A stretch of 64,000 nt of DNA, taken from NCBI GenBank assembly GCA_947627245.1, contig CANQVH010000004.1:1-64000 (forward strand). Reading direction: 5' to 3'. The DNA is from an uncultured Lachnospiraceae bacterium (GTDB lineage: Bacteria; Bacillota; Clostridia; Lachnospirales; Lachnospiraceae). Positions 1 to 8,638 of this stretch are shown here, piece after piece (within the stretch, counting starts at the first letter, position 1; each line of letters starts with the position of its first letter). The notes below the pieces were generated by a model, which saw only the letters and a program-made list of their open reading frames with translations, did no database searches and was not told the DNA's origin. The position numbers were made by a program, and so were the translations under genes.

Positions 1-21
1 AATTATATCTGCAATTTTCAA

Positions 22-40
22 GGTTCTGCGGAGCCTTTTT
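22..40 (+). terminator. Possible rho-independent terminator of an upstream gene
   Basis: A five-pair stem (GGTTC with GAGCC, one G-U pair) and a TGCG loop are followed directly by five T. It would end transcription entering from the left. The rest of the stretch before the cellulase holds no gene I can support; a weak promoter candidate (TTCAGA, 17 bp, TATGAT) lies at 145-173. Confidence 0.4.
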
Positions 41-218
41 GCTAGCTCCAGATTTTCATAAACTACTTGACACTACCGCAGGAATGCTTAAAAACAAGTT
101 GATTAAATTATATCTGTTTATTCCCGGTGAGGCAAATACTTTTTTTCAGATGACGGGGCGGAAGAAATATGATAAAATCGGCATATACAAATATCAGAAA
201 AAAAGGAGTGCGTGATCT

Positions 219-1811
219 ATGAAAAGACAGTTGAAGTTTGTTGCTCTGGCCTTGCTTGTGTTCCTGTCAACGCAGGTACGAAATGTACGGGCTGACGGTC
301 CTGCCGTGCCTTCCGTGAACGGCGCGCTTCATGTGGAGGGGACGCAGTTGGTCGGCAGCGACGGGGAGCCGGTGCAGCTTCGAGGACTCAGCACGCACGG
401 GCTTGCGTGGTTTCCGCAGTATGTGAACGAGGAGTTTTTCCGGCAGCTTCACAGTGAGTGGAAGGTGAACGTGATCCGGCTGGCGATGTACACGGCGGAA
501 TCCGGCGGCTATTGTACGGACGGCAATAAGGAAGCGCTGCAGGTGCTCGTCAAACAAGGCGTGCAGTATGCGACGGCGTGCGATATGTATGTGATCGTCG
601 ACTGGCATATTCTTTCGGATCTCAATCCGAACGTATATCTGGACGAGGCGCTGGATTTCTTTGATACGATGTCAAATGAGTTCAAGGGGAACGATAACGT
701 GCTCTATGAGATCTGCAATGAGCCGAACGGCGGCACGACGTGGGAGGCGGTCAAGTCCTACGCGGAGCAGGTGATTCCGGTGATCCGGCAGAATGACGAC
801 GACGCGGTGGTTCTCGTGGGGACGCCGAACTGGTCCCAATACGTCGACGAGGCCGCGGCGGATCCGATCACGGACTATGACAATATCATGTATGCGCTGC
901 ACTTTTATGCGGCTACGCACAAGGATGACCTGCGCAGCCGGATGACGAACGCGCTCGACGAGGGGCTCCAGATCTTTGTCACGGAGTATGGCATCTGCGA
1001 CGCGAGCGGCAACGGTGCGCTCGATATCGATCAGGCGGATCAGTGGGTCGAGACAATGGATCAGTACGGCGTCAGCTATGTCGCATGGAATATTTCCAAC
1101 AAGGATGAAAGCTCGGCGATCTTCAAGAGCTCGTGCGGCAAGACGAGCGGATTCACGGCCGATGATCTGAGCGATTCGGGGAAATGGCTGTATGAGATGC
1201 TGAGCGGCAATGCGGCGGATCAGGCGGGTAATCCCGACGCGAACGGAGGGCAGGACAGCAACGTAGCGGGTGATAGCGCCGGTAAGGATGATGCTGACGA
1301 GAACAATGCTTCCGGTGAAAATGCAGGTACGGATGACGGCAGTGTTTCCGGCGAAAATGCAGGTACGGACGACGGCAATGCTTCCGGCGAAAATGCAGGC
1401 GCGGACGGCTCCGGGGTGATCAGGATCACAAGCGGCGATATCGAGGCATCCGCGGTAGTGCGCGGGAATTGGGAGGAAAACGGCGCGCCGACGTATCAAT
1501 ACGACCTGACGATTAAGAACAAAGGAGAGACGGATTGCAGTTCGTGGGAGATCGACATCCCGTTTGACGGGGACGTCAAGCTGTCTAACGGCTGGAACGG
1601 AAACTATACAGCGGAGGGAAGCACGCTGCACATCACCTCGGTGGATTACAACGGGACGATCCCGGCCGGTTCTTCGATCCGCGATGTTGGATTCATCGTG
1701 AGCGGCGCACAGATCGCGGCAGAGTCCGATGCGGGGCAGTCAACCGCCGGGCAGGACAAGAACACAGAGAATGCGGATGATGAGCAAGATAGGGACTCAA
1801 GCTGGCTCTGA
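219..1811 (+). CDS. Secreted GH5 endoglucanase with CBM2-like domain
   Basis: Predicted extracellular beta-1,4-glucanase. Residues 1-25 form a signal peptide ending near VRA. The GH5 domain spans about 35-330 and shows both catalytic glutamates: the acid/base in the NEP motif (E168) and the nucleophile in TEYG (E256). An acidic Gly/Asn/Asp linker (about 335-398) with 12-residue repeats leads to a CBM2-like cellulose-binding domain (about 399-500), then an acidic tail. No dockerin, sortase signal or membrane anchor is visible, so the enzyme is probably free. The start is supported by AAGGAG about 10 bases upstream. The family assignment is firm; substrate (cellulose versus mixed glucan) is inferred. 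Confidence 0.9.
   Translation: MKRQLKFVALALLVFLSTQVRNVRADGPAVPSVNGALHVEGTQLVGSDGEPVQLRGLSTHGLAWFPQYVNEEFFRQLHSEWKVNVIRLAMYTAESGGYCTDGNKEALQVLVKQGVQYATACDMYVIVDWHILSDLNPNVYLDEALDFFDTMSNEFKGNDNVLYEICNEPNGGTTWEAVKSYAEQVIPVIRQNDDDAVVLVGTPNWSQYVDEAAADPITDYDNIMYALHFYAATHKDDLRSRMTNALDEGLQIFVTEYGICDASGNGALDIDQADQWVETMDQYGVSYVAWNISNKDESSAIFKSSCGKTSGFTADDLSDSGKWLYEMLSGNAADQAGNPDANGGQDSNVAGDSAGKDDADENNASGENAGTDDGSVSGENAGTDDGNASGENAGADGSGVIRITSGDIEASAVVRGNWEENGAPTYQYDLTIKNKGETDCSSWEIDIPFDGDVKLSNGWNGNYTAEGSTLHITSVDYNGTIPAGSSIRDVGFIVSGAQIAAESDAGQSTAGQDKNTENADDEQDRDSSWL
1317..1408 (+). repeat. 36-bp tandem repeats in the cellulase linker
   Basis: Three copies of a 36-bp unit begin at 1317, 1353 and 1389. 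They encode repeats of the form ENAGTDDGxxSG; the third copy is diverged. The period is a multiple of three, so copy-number change would alter linker length without breaking the frame. Confidence 0.8.
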
Positions 1812-1871
1812 AATCGAATGCACAGAAGAGGACGAAGGCTTTTCATGCCGGTGGATTTTTTCGGTGAATCC

Positions 1872-1880
1872 TGCTATACT
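1872..1880 (+). promoter_or_regulatory. Extended -10 promoter for the flavodiiron gene
   Basis: TGCTATACT is an extended -10 element. The matching -35 position (TGGATT, 1852-1857) is weak, as is usual for extended -10 promoters. A strong AAAGGAGG ribosome site (about 1909-1916) follows ahead of the ATG at 1921. Confidence 0.55.
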
Positions 1881-1920
1881 GTTTTTCAGAAACAATCAGA
1901 ACGAATAAAGGAGGTTTCCT

Positions 1921-3873
1921 ATGTATTGCTACAGAAAAGTGACGGACGACCTGTATTGGGTCGGCAGCAATGACCGTCGGCTCGCGATGTTCGAGGGCGT
2001 GTATTCCGTTCCGGCGGGCGTATCCTACAATTCTTACCTGCTGACGGATGAGAAGACGGTGCTTTTTGATACGGTGGATAAGGCCGTGAAAGGGACGTTT
2101 TTCGAGAATGTGAAGAAGGCGCTCGACGGGCGGCCGCTTGATTATCTCGTAGTGCACCATATGGAGCCGGATCATTCCGAAGCGATTCAGGAGCTGGTCG
2201 CACGCTATCCGGAGGTCAAGATCATCTGTAATGAGAAGATCGTCGCGATGATGAAACAGTATTTCGATTTCGATATCGATGCGCGCGCCGTGGTCGTGAA
2301 GGAAGGCGACAGTTTCAGCACCGGTCGGCACAATCTTGTGTTCGTGATGGCGCCGATGGTGCATTGGCCGGAGGTCATGGTATCCTACGACACAACGGAC
2401 AAGATTCTTTTTTCGGCGGACGCTTTCGGCACATTCGGCGCGCTCAACGGAGCGCTGTTTGCGGACGAGGTAGACTTTGAGCGCGATTATCTTGACGAGG
2501 CGCGCAGATACTATACGAACATTGTCGGCAAGTACGGCGATCAGGTGCAGACGCTTCTGAAGAAAGCGGCGACGCTGGATATCGAGATGATCTGCCCGCT
2601 GCACGGCTTTGTCTGGAGAAGGAATATTGCTGATTTTATCGGAAAATACATGCACTGGAGTTCGTATGCGCCGGAGGAGCAGGGCGTGATGATCGCCTAC
2701 GCGTCGGTCTACGGACATACAGAAAATACGGCGGAAATTCTGGCCTGCCGGCTGCGAGAGCGCGGCGTGAAGACAGTCATGTTTGATGTGTCTGTGACGC
2801 CGGCGTCCGAGATCGTGGCGGCCGCGTTCAAGTGGAGCCATCTCGTGTTTGCCTCGACGACCTACAATGCAGGCGTTTTTGTGAACATGGAATCCCTGAT
2901 CTACGACCTTGTGGCGCACAACATTCAGAATCGCACGATCGCGCTGATCGAGAACGGTTCATGGGCGCCGACGAGCGGCGGATTGATGCGCGCGGAGTTT
3001 GAAAAGTGCAGGAATATGACGATCTTGGATAACAAGATCACGATTATCTCCGCTCTGAAGGAAGAACAGCTTTCCGAGGTGGATATGCTTGCGGATGCAT
3101 TGGCGGCGACGATTCCGGACGACGCGAAGCATGTGACGGCTCCGCTGATGGGTGCTTCCGCTGTGACGGGCGCGAAGAGCGGGGCTTCTGAAGCGGCGGG
3201 AACCGGGACTGCTTCCGCGACGCAGGGCGCGGCCGACGGAAAGACAGGGCCTGCGACGAAGGGTGAGATCGATCCGACCGCGATGTTCAAGCTGTCCTAT
3301 GGCCTGTTCGTGCTGACCGCGCGGGACGGAGACAAGGACAACGGCTGTATCACAAACACAGTCATGCAGGTGACCGATCAGGTGAAACGCATCGCGATTG
3401 CCGTCAACAAGGCGAATTACACGCACGATATGATTAAGAAGACCGGCGTGTTCAACGTGTCGATCCTGACGACCGAGGCGCCGTTCAAGCTGTTTCAGCA
3501 GTTCGGCTTCTGCAGCGGCAGAGATACGGACAAATTTGCGCAGGGACCGGTCGAGATGCGCACGGCCAACGGAGTGCGTTACATCCCGGATTATACGAAC
3601 GCGGTGCTTTCCGGCAGAGTGGTGGAAGAGCACGAGTACGACACGCACACGATGTTTGTCGCTGAGGTGACGGAGGCGATCGTGCTCTCGAATGTACCGA
3701 GCGTCACGTATCAGTATTACTTCGACCACATCAAGCCGAAGCCGCAGCCGACGACGGAAAAGAAGGGATATGTCTGCAAGATCTGCGGATATGTCTATGA
3801 AGGCGATACGCTTCCGGACGATTTTGTCTGCCCATTGTGCAAGCACGGGGCGGAGGATTTCGAAAAACTGTAA
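1921..3873 (+). CDS. fprA: Four-domain flavodiiron protein (MBL, flavodoxin, flavin reductase, rubredoxin)
   Basis: Cytoplasmic oxygen and/or nitric oxide reductase used by anaerobes for oxidative defence. Domains in order: metallo-beta-lactamase diiron domain (about 1-250; HHMEPDH at 79-85 supplies the HxExDH ligands), flavodoxin (about 255-395; YASVYGHTENTA matches the FMN loop), an Ala/Gly/Thr-rich linker, a flavin-reductase domain (about 455-600) and a C-terminal rubredoxin with two CxxC pairs (CKIC and CPLC). The fusion carries its own reductase and electron shuttle, so it could take electrons from NAD(P)H without a separate partner. At 650 residues it is much longer than minimal flavodiiron proteins. 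Physiological substrate (O2 or NO) cannot be told from sequence. Confidence 0.92.
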   Translation: MYCYRKVTDDLYWVGSNDRRLAMFEGVYSVPAGVSYNSYLLTDEKTVLFDTVDKAVKGTFFENVKKALDGRPLDYLVVHHMEPDHSEAIQELVARYPEVKIICNEKIVAMMKQYFDFDIDARAVVVKEGDSFSTGRHNLVFVMAPMVHWPEVMVSYDTTDKILFSADAFGTFGALNGALFADEVDFERDYLDEARRYYTNIVGKYGDQVQTLLKKAATLDIEMICPLHGFVWRRNIADFIGKYMHWSSYAPEEQGVMIAYASVYGHTENTAEILACRLRERGVKTVMFDVSVTPASEIVAAAFKWSHLVFASTTYNAGVFVNMESLIYDLVAHNIQNRTIALIENGSWAPTSGGLMRAEFEKCRNMTILDNKITIISALKEEQLSEVDMLADALAATIPDDAKHVTAPLMGASAVTGAKSGASEAAGTGTASATQGAADGKTGPATKGEIDPTAMFKLSYGLFVLTARDGDKDNGCITNTVMQVTDQVKRIAIAVNKANYTHDMIKKTGVFNVSILTTEAPFKLFQQFGFCSGRDTDKFAQGPVEMRTANGVRYIPDYTNAVLSGRVVEEHEYDTHTMFVAEVTEAIVLSNVPSVTYQYYFDHIKPKPQPTTEKKGYVCKICGYVYEGDTLPDDFVCPLCKHGAEDFEKL

Positions 3874-3902
3874 ATGTCCAAAAGCCCTCGGATAGCACTT
3901 CT

Positions 3903-3946
3903 CATACAGAGATAGTCGGCAAATGATTTGCCGACTATCCTGTATG
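3903..3946 (+). terminator. Long stem-loop after the flavodiiron gene
   Basis: An almost perfect inverted repeat: CATACAG pairs with CTGTATG outside, and a 14-bp arm (3911-3924 with 3926-3939) inside, with one bulged A. A short T run (3956-3960) follows after a gap. Likely terminator or mRNA-end structure for the upstream gene. Confidence 0.5.
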
Positions 3947-3964
3947 GTGACCGGGTTTTTGAAC

Positions 3965-4001
3965 GTAAAAAAGGCCGTTGCGCAAGCGCTGCAACGACCT
4001 T
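3965..4001 (-). terminator. Rho-independent terminator of the cold-shock gene
   Basis: On the minus strand an 11-bp stem (one G-U pair) formed by 3991-4001 and 3971-3981 is followed by a run of about seven U. It lies just past the stop codon of the cold-shock gene. Confidence 0.75.
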
Positions 4002-4022
4002 CTGGCCATCTCAAATTCTAAG

Positions 4023-4223
4023 TCAGAGTTTCACTACATTGGCTGCCTGCGTTCCGCGGTCGCCCTCTGTCAGATCATAAGAAACTGCCTGTCCCTCTTC
4101 CAGAGTCTTGAAGCCTTCACCCTGGATTGCAGAATAGTGCACGAATACGTCAGCGCCGTCTTCGCCGGTAATGAAACCGTAGCCCTTATCTGCATTGAAC
4201 CACTTCACTGTACCTTTACTCAT
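4023..4223 (-). CDS. cspA: Cold-shock protein (CspA family)
   Basis: A 66-residue single cold-shock domain that binds single-stranded RNA/DNA as an RNA chaperone. Both nucleic-acid-binding motifs are present: RNP1 (KGYGFI) and RNP2 (VFVHYSAI). Length and sequence are typical of bacterial CspA/CspB. The gene is monocistronic, with its own promoter, a structured leader of about 130 nt and a terminator. The long leader resembles known cold-shock mRNAs whose 5' UTR controls translation. Start ATG at 4223 has GGAGG-type complementarity just upstream on the minus strand. Confidence 0.95.
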   Translation of the reverse strand: MSKGTVKWFNADKGYGFITGEDGADVFVHYSAIQGEGFKTLEEGQAVSYDLTEGDRGTQAANVVKL

Positions 4224-4264
4224 CTGGGTACCTCCTAACTATTGTGCCTACCTGATTCGTTAAA

Positions 4265-4331
4265 AAATTTCACTAACTATTATAGACTACCAAGACTATT
4301 TTTTCATAATCTATAATAGTTAGTGAAATTT
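4265..4331 (-). promoter_or_regulatory. Perfect 21-bp inverted repeat in the cold-shock leader
   Basis: Arms 4265-4285 and 4311-4331 are exact reverse complements, with a 25-nt spacer. In the minus-strand transcript the stem is AT-rich and followed by a run of six U, so it could act as a temperature-sensitive structure or a transcription attenuator between promoter and start codon. The repeat is seen directly; the function is inferred. No target-site duplication marks it as an insertion. Confidence 0.6.
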
Positions 4332-4359
4332 ACAAACAAACCACTCTACCAGCAACCTT

Positions 4360-4387
4360 AGTATAGCATAATATTGTCAATTGTCAA
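4360..4387 (-). promoter_or_regulatory. SigA-type promoter of the cold-shock gene
   Basis: On the minus strand TTGACA (4387-4382), a 16-bp spacer and TATACT (4365-4360). The predicted start is about 130 nt upstream of the ATG. A second TTGACA copy overlaps at 4380-4375. Confidence 0.75.
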
Positions 4388-4451
4388 GTACTATTGAAGA
4401 AAATAAAGAAAAAAACATGTGAATTTATATTTTTGGGACAATTTCGCGCAA

Positions 4452-5675
4452 TCATTCCTCGGTTTCGAGCTCCGCTGCATAGATTTCGTCCGCGCCGATC
4501 GTCTCTTCTTCCGTCTCTATCTCAAAAATATCGTTTGCATACAGATCATCTGCGGAGCCCTGTACCGGAGTGATGTCTGCTTTGTCATACAGATATTCGC
4601 CGACCTTGTCCTGATACATAGTCCATACAAGCGACTCGCGCGAATTGACATCCTCGTATTCGACAGGGCTGACATAACCGTATGTCTCGGCGTCCTCGGT
4701 CACTTGGGAGACGTATTCGTCCTCCGTGACCACCAGATTCTCCTTTTCGCAGATCGCGCAGATGACGAGACGCAGATTGACGGAATCAAGAACCTCGGAT
4801 TCCAGATCTTCCGCCGTAATGCCGAGAGAATCCATGATCTCATCCTTGTCAGTCGTCCCGAGGAACTGCCCGTAGTAGGAGATAATCTCGTTTTCGCAAT
4901 CAGCATAAAGCTCTTCCGGATAGCCGTCGAACTCAGACTGGTCGATCACCGACTGGAACAGATCCTCTACCGTGGAGTCATAGCTCTCCTGCGAATACTC
5001 GCTCTCCATCATTTCGCGCAGAGATTCCTCGTATTCTTCCTTGGAATCATACTCCGTATTCTCTGCAATAAAGTCGTCGTCATACTCAGGAACGATCGTC
5101 TGATAGACGCCGGTCACCTTGACGGTGAAATCCACGGTCTTTCCGGACCACTCCTCATACCATGTATCATCGTCATAGCTGACGGAAAAGCTCATCTCGT
5201 CGCCTGCCGATTTTCCGAGCAACTGAGCGTCAAACTCCGCGCCGTAATCTTCGTCGCCGATGATGAAATAGGTGCTTTCGTCGGATTCGGAATCGTCGGA
5301 GCCCTGAACGGAATAGCTCACATCCGCATAGACCGTATCGCCCTCTTCAGCCTTGTCCTTATCTACTTCCTCGCTGTACATATAGCGCTCTTCCTCAACG
5401 CGGTCCTGTACCATCTCATCGGTGACCTCGTAGACGCTCTGCTCAGCGGCCAGACTGTCAAGAGAGGCGAGCGTGACATATTTCGACGCGTCTTTTACAA
5501 GGTAATCGGAAGGAGTGATCGCTGCCAGCTCTTCCGCGGGCTCGGATACCTCCTCGGTCTGCGACGCTTCCTTTGACGGGGTGGGCTGTTCGGTCTCGGC
5601 GTCTTTTTTGCCGCAGCCGGACAATGTCACCGCTGAGGTCAGTGCGATCAGAAGAAAAAGTTTTTTATTGAACAT
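4452..5675 (-). CDS. Lipoprotein with trigger-factor-like PPIase and chaperone regions
   Basis: A 407-residue surface lipoprotein: MFNKKLFLLIALTSAV hydrophobic leader and lipobox LSGC with acylated C21. An acidic linker is followed by a region resembling the FKBP-type peptidyl-prolyl isomerase domain of trigger factor (about 120-215) and a helical region resembling its C-terminal chaperone domain. The likely role is folding of exported proteins outside the membrane; this is inferred. The start at 5675 is chosen because AGGAG lies just upstream and the signal peptide begins there; the frame is open further upstream but lacks a ribosome site. It is strongly acidic throughout, with an acidic C-terminus. 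It is divergent from the ArsR-type gene, with overlapping promoter regions. Confidence 0.8.
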   Translation of the reverse strand: MFNKKLFLLIALTSAVTLSGCGKKDAETEQPTPSKEASQTEEVSEPAEELAAITPSDYLVKDASKYVTLASLDSLAAEQSVYEVTDEMVQDRVEEERYMYSEEVDKDKAEEGDTVYADVSYSVQGSDDSESDESTYFIIGDEDYGAEFDAQLLGKSAGDEMSFSVSYDDDTWYEEWSGKTVDFTVKVTGVYQTIVPEYDDDFIAENTEYDSKEEYEESLREMMESEYSQESYDSTVEDLFQSVIDQSEFDGYPEELYADCENEIISYYGQFLGTTDKDEIMDSLGITAEDLESEVLDSVNLRLVICAICEKENLVVTEDEYVSQVTEDAETYGYVSPVEYEDVNSRESLVWTMYQDKVGEYLYDKADITPVQGSADDLYANDIFEIETEEETIGADEIYAAELETEE

Positions 5676-5733
5676 GGAAATTGATCTCCTTTCGTTTCGC
5701 TTATTATTCCAAATTTGCTGTAACAATATTGGT

Positions 5734-5762
5734 ACTATAACATTTCTGTATAAAAATTGCAA
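5734..5762 (-). promoter_or_regulatory. Promoter of the trigger-factor-like lipoprotein gene
   Basis: On the minus strand TTGCAA (5762-5757), a 17-bp spacer and TATAGT (5739-5734). It lies back to back with the ArsR-gene promoter, only a few bases away, so one bound protein could affect both. Confidence 0.65.
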
Positions 5763-5766
5763 ACAC

Positions 5767-5795
5767 TTTACTGAAATAAATTCTTATGCTATAAT
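5767..5795 (+). promoter_or_regulatory. Promoter of the ArsR-type regulator and citrate synthase
   Basis: TTTACT (5767-5772), a 17-bp spacer and TATAAT (5790-5795), preceded by TGC as an extended -10. It drives the gene starting at 5836. Confidence 0.65.
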
Positions 5796-5835
5796 CTTTG
5801 CGAATGCCCGAAACGGTTCGGAAGGTGGAAATCCT

Positions 5836-6327
5836 ATGGGTAAGAAGAAAAAGCAAGAGAAAGCAAAAAAGCAAAAGGAAAAACTGAAAAAGATTGAAAA
5901 AGAGGCGCAGAAGACCGGCGGGATCAAGAAAGAGAAGACCGGGAAAAAGGCGGCCGGGGAGCAGAAAAAACATGCGGTCCCTGCAAAGACGATGGTCTCT
6001 GCATCTTCCGCATCGGAGAAGCGCCGCATAAAGACAGAAAAGAGCGGGACGAAAACCACGATGCAGGACGCGGCGGAGCGCTTCCGGGCGCTCGGGGACG
6101 AGAACCGGCTGCGGATCCTTGCGTTGCTTGAGGGTAGGGAGCTCTGCGCGGGCGATATTTTGAAATCGCTGAGCATCGTGCAGTCCACCTTGTCGCACCA
6201 CATGAGGATTCTGGTGGATTCCGGCCTCGTGAAATGCCGGAGGCAGGGAAAATGGTCTTACTATTCGGTGGATGACAAGGTGCAGGAGGAGCTTGACAGC
6301 CTGATGAGCCGCTGGACAAAGAAATAG
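5836..6327 (+). CDS. ArsR-family winged-helix regulator with lysine-rich N-terminus
   Basis: A 163-residue protein. The C-terminal half (about 80-163) is an ArsR winged helix: RFRALGDENRLRIL, then the recognition helix (QSTLSHHMRIL) and the wing. The first 75 residues are very rich in Lys and Glu and probably disordered, unusual for this family. The metal-binding ELCVCDL motif of arsenic sensors is degraded (ELCAGDIL), so metal sensing through that site is doubtful. The start at 5836 has GGAAGGTGG upstream; the longer open frame runs back through the promoter. It ends 11 bases before citrate synthase, so the two are probably co-transcribed. Confidence 0.8.
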   Translation: MGKKKKQEKAKKQKEKLKKIEKEAQKTGGIKKEKTGKKAAGEQKKHAVPAKTMVSASSASEKRRIKTEKSGTKTTMQDAAERFRALGDENRLRILALLEGRELCAGDILKSLSIVQSTLSHHMRILVDSGLVKCRRQGKWSYYSVDDKVQEELDSLMSRWTKK

Positions 6328-6338
6328 AGGAGAATATT

Positions 6339-7706
6339 ATGATGAAGAGTGATGAGGACAGAAGGATCAGAGACATCAGGCTGGCGGAGCTTGTGAAGTG
6401 GTGTATGATCTCGGGGGCGCTGGATCTGAATCTTTATGAGGAGTACGATGTGAAGCGCGGCCTGCGTGAATCCGACGGCAAGGGCGTCCTGACCGGCCTG
6501 ACCGAGATCTCGGACGTGGTCGCGTTCCGGACGGAGGGCGGCAGGAAGATCCCGTCCGAAGGACAGCTTTATTTCCAAGGCTACAACCTCATGGATCTGA
6601 AGAAAGGTTTCGAGGAGAGGAGATTCAACTTCGAGGAGATCACGTACCTGCTTCTGTTCGGGGCTTTGCCGAACCGGCAGCAGCTTGAGTCCTTCATCGA
6701 GATTCTGAGTCAGTATCGGGAGCTGCCGAACAAGTTTGTGCGGGACGTGATCATGAAGGCGCCCAGTATGGACATCATGAACGCGCTGCAGCGCAGTGTG
6801 CTGACGTTGTATTCCTACGATGAGAATCCGGACGATATTTCGATCCAGAATGTGCTGAAGCAGTGTTTGTCCCTGATCGCGACTTTCCCGTTGATCTCTG
6901 TTTACGCGTACCATGCGTACCAGCATTACCACAATGACAAGAGTCTTTTGATCCGCTATCCGGATCCGGAGCTCTCCACGGCGGAAAATATTCTGCGCAT
7001 TCTGCGCGACGACGGGCAGTATACGGAGCTGGAGGCGCGTGTGCTCGATATCGCTTTGGTGATCCACGCGGAGCATGGCGGCGGCAACAACTCCACGTTT
7101 ACCACGCATGTCGTTTCGTCAACCGGCACCGATACATATTCCGCGGTCTCGGCGTCGCTCGGGTCGCTGAAGGGTCCGAAGCACGGCGGCGCGAACCTGA
7201 AGGTTGAGAATATGTTCGCGGATATTCGGGAGCATGTACCGAACTGGGACAGCGACGATGCGGTCCGCGATTATCTGGTAAAGATTATGAATAAGGAAGC
7301 GTTCGACGGCAGCGGCCTGATCTACGGCATGGGCCATGCGGTCTATACGCTCTCCGATCCGCGCGCGGTCATTCTGAAGGAGTATGCGCGATCCTTGTCG
7401 GAGGAGAAGGGACTGACGGATGAGTTTGAGCTGCACGAGAGGGTGGAGCGCATCGCCTCGGAGCTTCTGACGAACCGCAAGAAGCTGCACAAGCCGATCT
7501 GCTGCAACGTCGATTTTTACAGCGGATTCGTTTATTCGATGCTCGGCATCCCCAAGCAACTGTACACGCCGGTATTTGCGATTTCGAGGATCGCGGGCTG
7601 GAGCGCGCATCGGATCGAGGAGCTGGTGAATGAAGGCAAGATCATCCGCCCTGCCTACAAGTATGTCGGACACCACAGGGACTACGTCGATCTGAACGAG
7701 CGATGA
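6339..7706 (+). CDS. gltA: Citrate synthase
   Basis: Condenses oxaloacetate and acetyl-CoA to citrate, feeding the oxidative branch toward 2-oxoglutarate and glutamate in anaerobes. The 455-residue protein carries the conserved regions HAEHGGGNNST, GPKHGGAN and VDFYSGF that hold the catalytic His, His and Asp. An extra N-terminal segment of about 60 residues precedes the core. Ribosome site GAGGAG lies upstream; ATG at 6339 or the adjacent one at 6342 could be used. It is probably in an operon with the preceding ArsR-type regulator, an uncommon pairing. Confidence 0.93.
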   Translation: MMKSDEDRRIRDIRLAELVKWCMISGALDLNLYEEYDVKRGLRESDGKGVLTGLTEISDVVAFRTEGGRKIPSEGQLYFQGYNLMDLKKGFEERRFNFEEITYLLLFGALPNRQQLESFIEILSQYRELPNKFVRDVIMKAPSMDIMNALQRSVLTLYSYDENPDDISIQNVLKQCLSLIATFPLISVYAYHAYQHYHNDKSLLIRYPDPELSTAENILRILRDDGQYTELEARVLDIALVIHAEHGGGNNSTFTTHVVSSTGTDTYSAVSASLGSLKGPKHGGANLKVENMFADIREHVPNWDSDDAVRDYLVKIMNKEAFDGSGLIYGMGHAVYTLSDPRAVILKEYARSLSEEKGLTDEFELHERVERIASELLTNRKKLHKPICCNVDFYSGFVYSMLGIPKQLYTPVFAISRIAGWSAHRIEELVNEGKIIRPAYKYVGHHRDYVDLNER

Positions 7707-7731
7707 AGATCATTAAATTTTTATAAAGTGA

Positions 7732-7760
7732 TTGCGGCGGGAGTTCTGTGCATGTAAAAT
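7732..7760 (+). promoter_or_regulatory. Promoter candidate for the ABC exporter
   Basis: TTGCGG (7732-7737), a 17-bp spacer and TAAAAT (7755-7760), upstream of the TTG start at 7856. Confidence 0.5.
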
Positions 7761-7855
7761 AAGGACGGAAAAACACCAGACCGTCCTGCATGATATCGCG
7801 AAGCGGCGCTTTCGGACGCGGAGCGGGCGGCACACAAGATTCGGAGGGACAGCAG

Positions 7856-8563
7856 TTGTCGGAAGCGTTCGTAAAGCTTGAGAATGTGACAAAGGTCTAC
7901 CATATGGGCGAGGTGGATATCCATGCGGTGGACGGGATCAATTTTGAGATAAAAAAGGGTGAGTTCGTCGTGATCGTGGGCCCGTCCGGGGCGGGCAAGA
8001 CGACGGTGCTCAACATCTTGGGCGGCATGGACACGGCGAGCAGCGGCAGCGTGGTCGTGGACGGCTACGATATCGCGCGCTACAGCCAGAAGAAGCTGAC
8101 TTCCTATCGGCGAAATGACATCGGCTTTGTTTTTCAGTTTTACAATCTTGTGCCGAATCTGACGGCGCTCGAAAATGTGGAGCTGGCGCTTCAGATCTCG
8201 AAGAATCCGCTTGACGCGAGGCAGGTGCTGGACGAGGTCGGTCTGGAGAATCGCATGGGAAACTTCCCGACACAGCTTTCCGGAGGCGAGCAGCAGCGTG
8301 TGTCGATCGCGCGGGCGCTCGCGAAGAATCCGAAGCTTCTGCTGTGCGATGAGCCGACGGGCGCGCTTGATTATCAGACCGGCAAGGCGATCCTCAAGCT
8401 GCTGCAGGACATGTGCCGGGAGCGCGGGATGACTGTCATCGTTATCACGCACAACACGGCGATCACGCCGATGGCGGATCGTGTGATCCGGATCAAAAAC
8501 GGCCGTGTGTCGGAGATGAAGCTGAACGAACATCCGATACCGGTGGAGACGATCGAGTGGTAG
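7856..8563 (+). CDS. ABC transporter ATP-binding protein (MacB/LolD-like)
   Basis: ATPase subunit of about 235 residues, paired with the FtsX-type permease that follows. Walker [11 protein letters not shown]-loop region ([12 protein letters not shown]), signature LSGGEQQR and Walker [13 protein letters not shown] are all present. I choose the TTG start at 7856 because GGAGGGA (7843-7849) precedes it at good spacing; an upstream in-frame ATG at 7790 has no ribosome site. Subunits of this family drive mechanotransmission exporters or envelope-modifying complexes rather than importers. Confidence 0.9.
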   Translation: MSEAFVKLENVTKVYHMGEVDIHAVDGINFEIKKGEFVVIVGPSGAGKTTVLNILGGMDTASSGSVVVDGYDIARYSQKKLTSYRRNDIGFVFQFYNLVPNLTALENVELALQISKNPLDARQVLDEVGLENRMGNFPTQLSGGEQQRVSIARALAKNPKLLLCDEPTGALDYQTGKAILKLLQDMCRERGMTVIVITHNTAITPMADRVIRIKNGRVSEMKLNEHPIPVETIEW

Positions 8564-8638
8564 ATGCGTGAGACGAAGCCGCATCGGGCGTCTCGGCGCG
8601 AAAACAGGATGTAATTGACGATATGAAATAGCTGGAAT

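Noticed and set aside
672-1631. Long open frame on the minus strand opposite the cellulase (similar ones opposite the flavodiiron, transketolase, citrate synthase and MutS2 genes)
   Set aside because: Protein is rich in Arg/His/Val with no domain; it results from codon bias of GC-rich genes on the other strand.
4265-4331. Inverted repeat as a small transposon-like element
   Set aside because: No target-site duplication and it lies exactly between promoter and start codon, so a leader structure is more likely.
4419-5576. 385-codon plus-strand frame opposite the lipoprotein gene
   Set aside because: No ribosome site or recognisable domain; the minus-strand frame has signal peptide, lipobox, promoter and family features.
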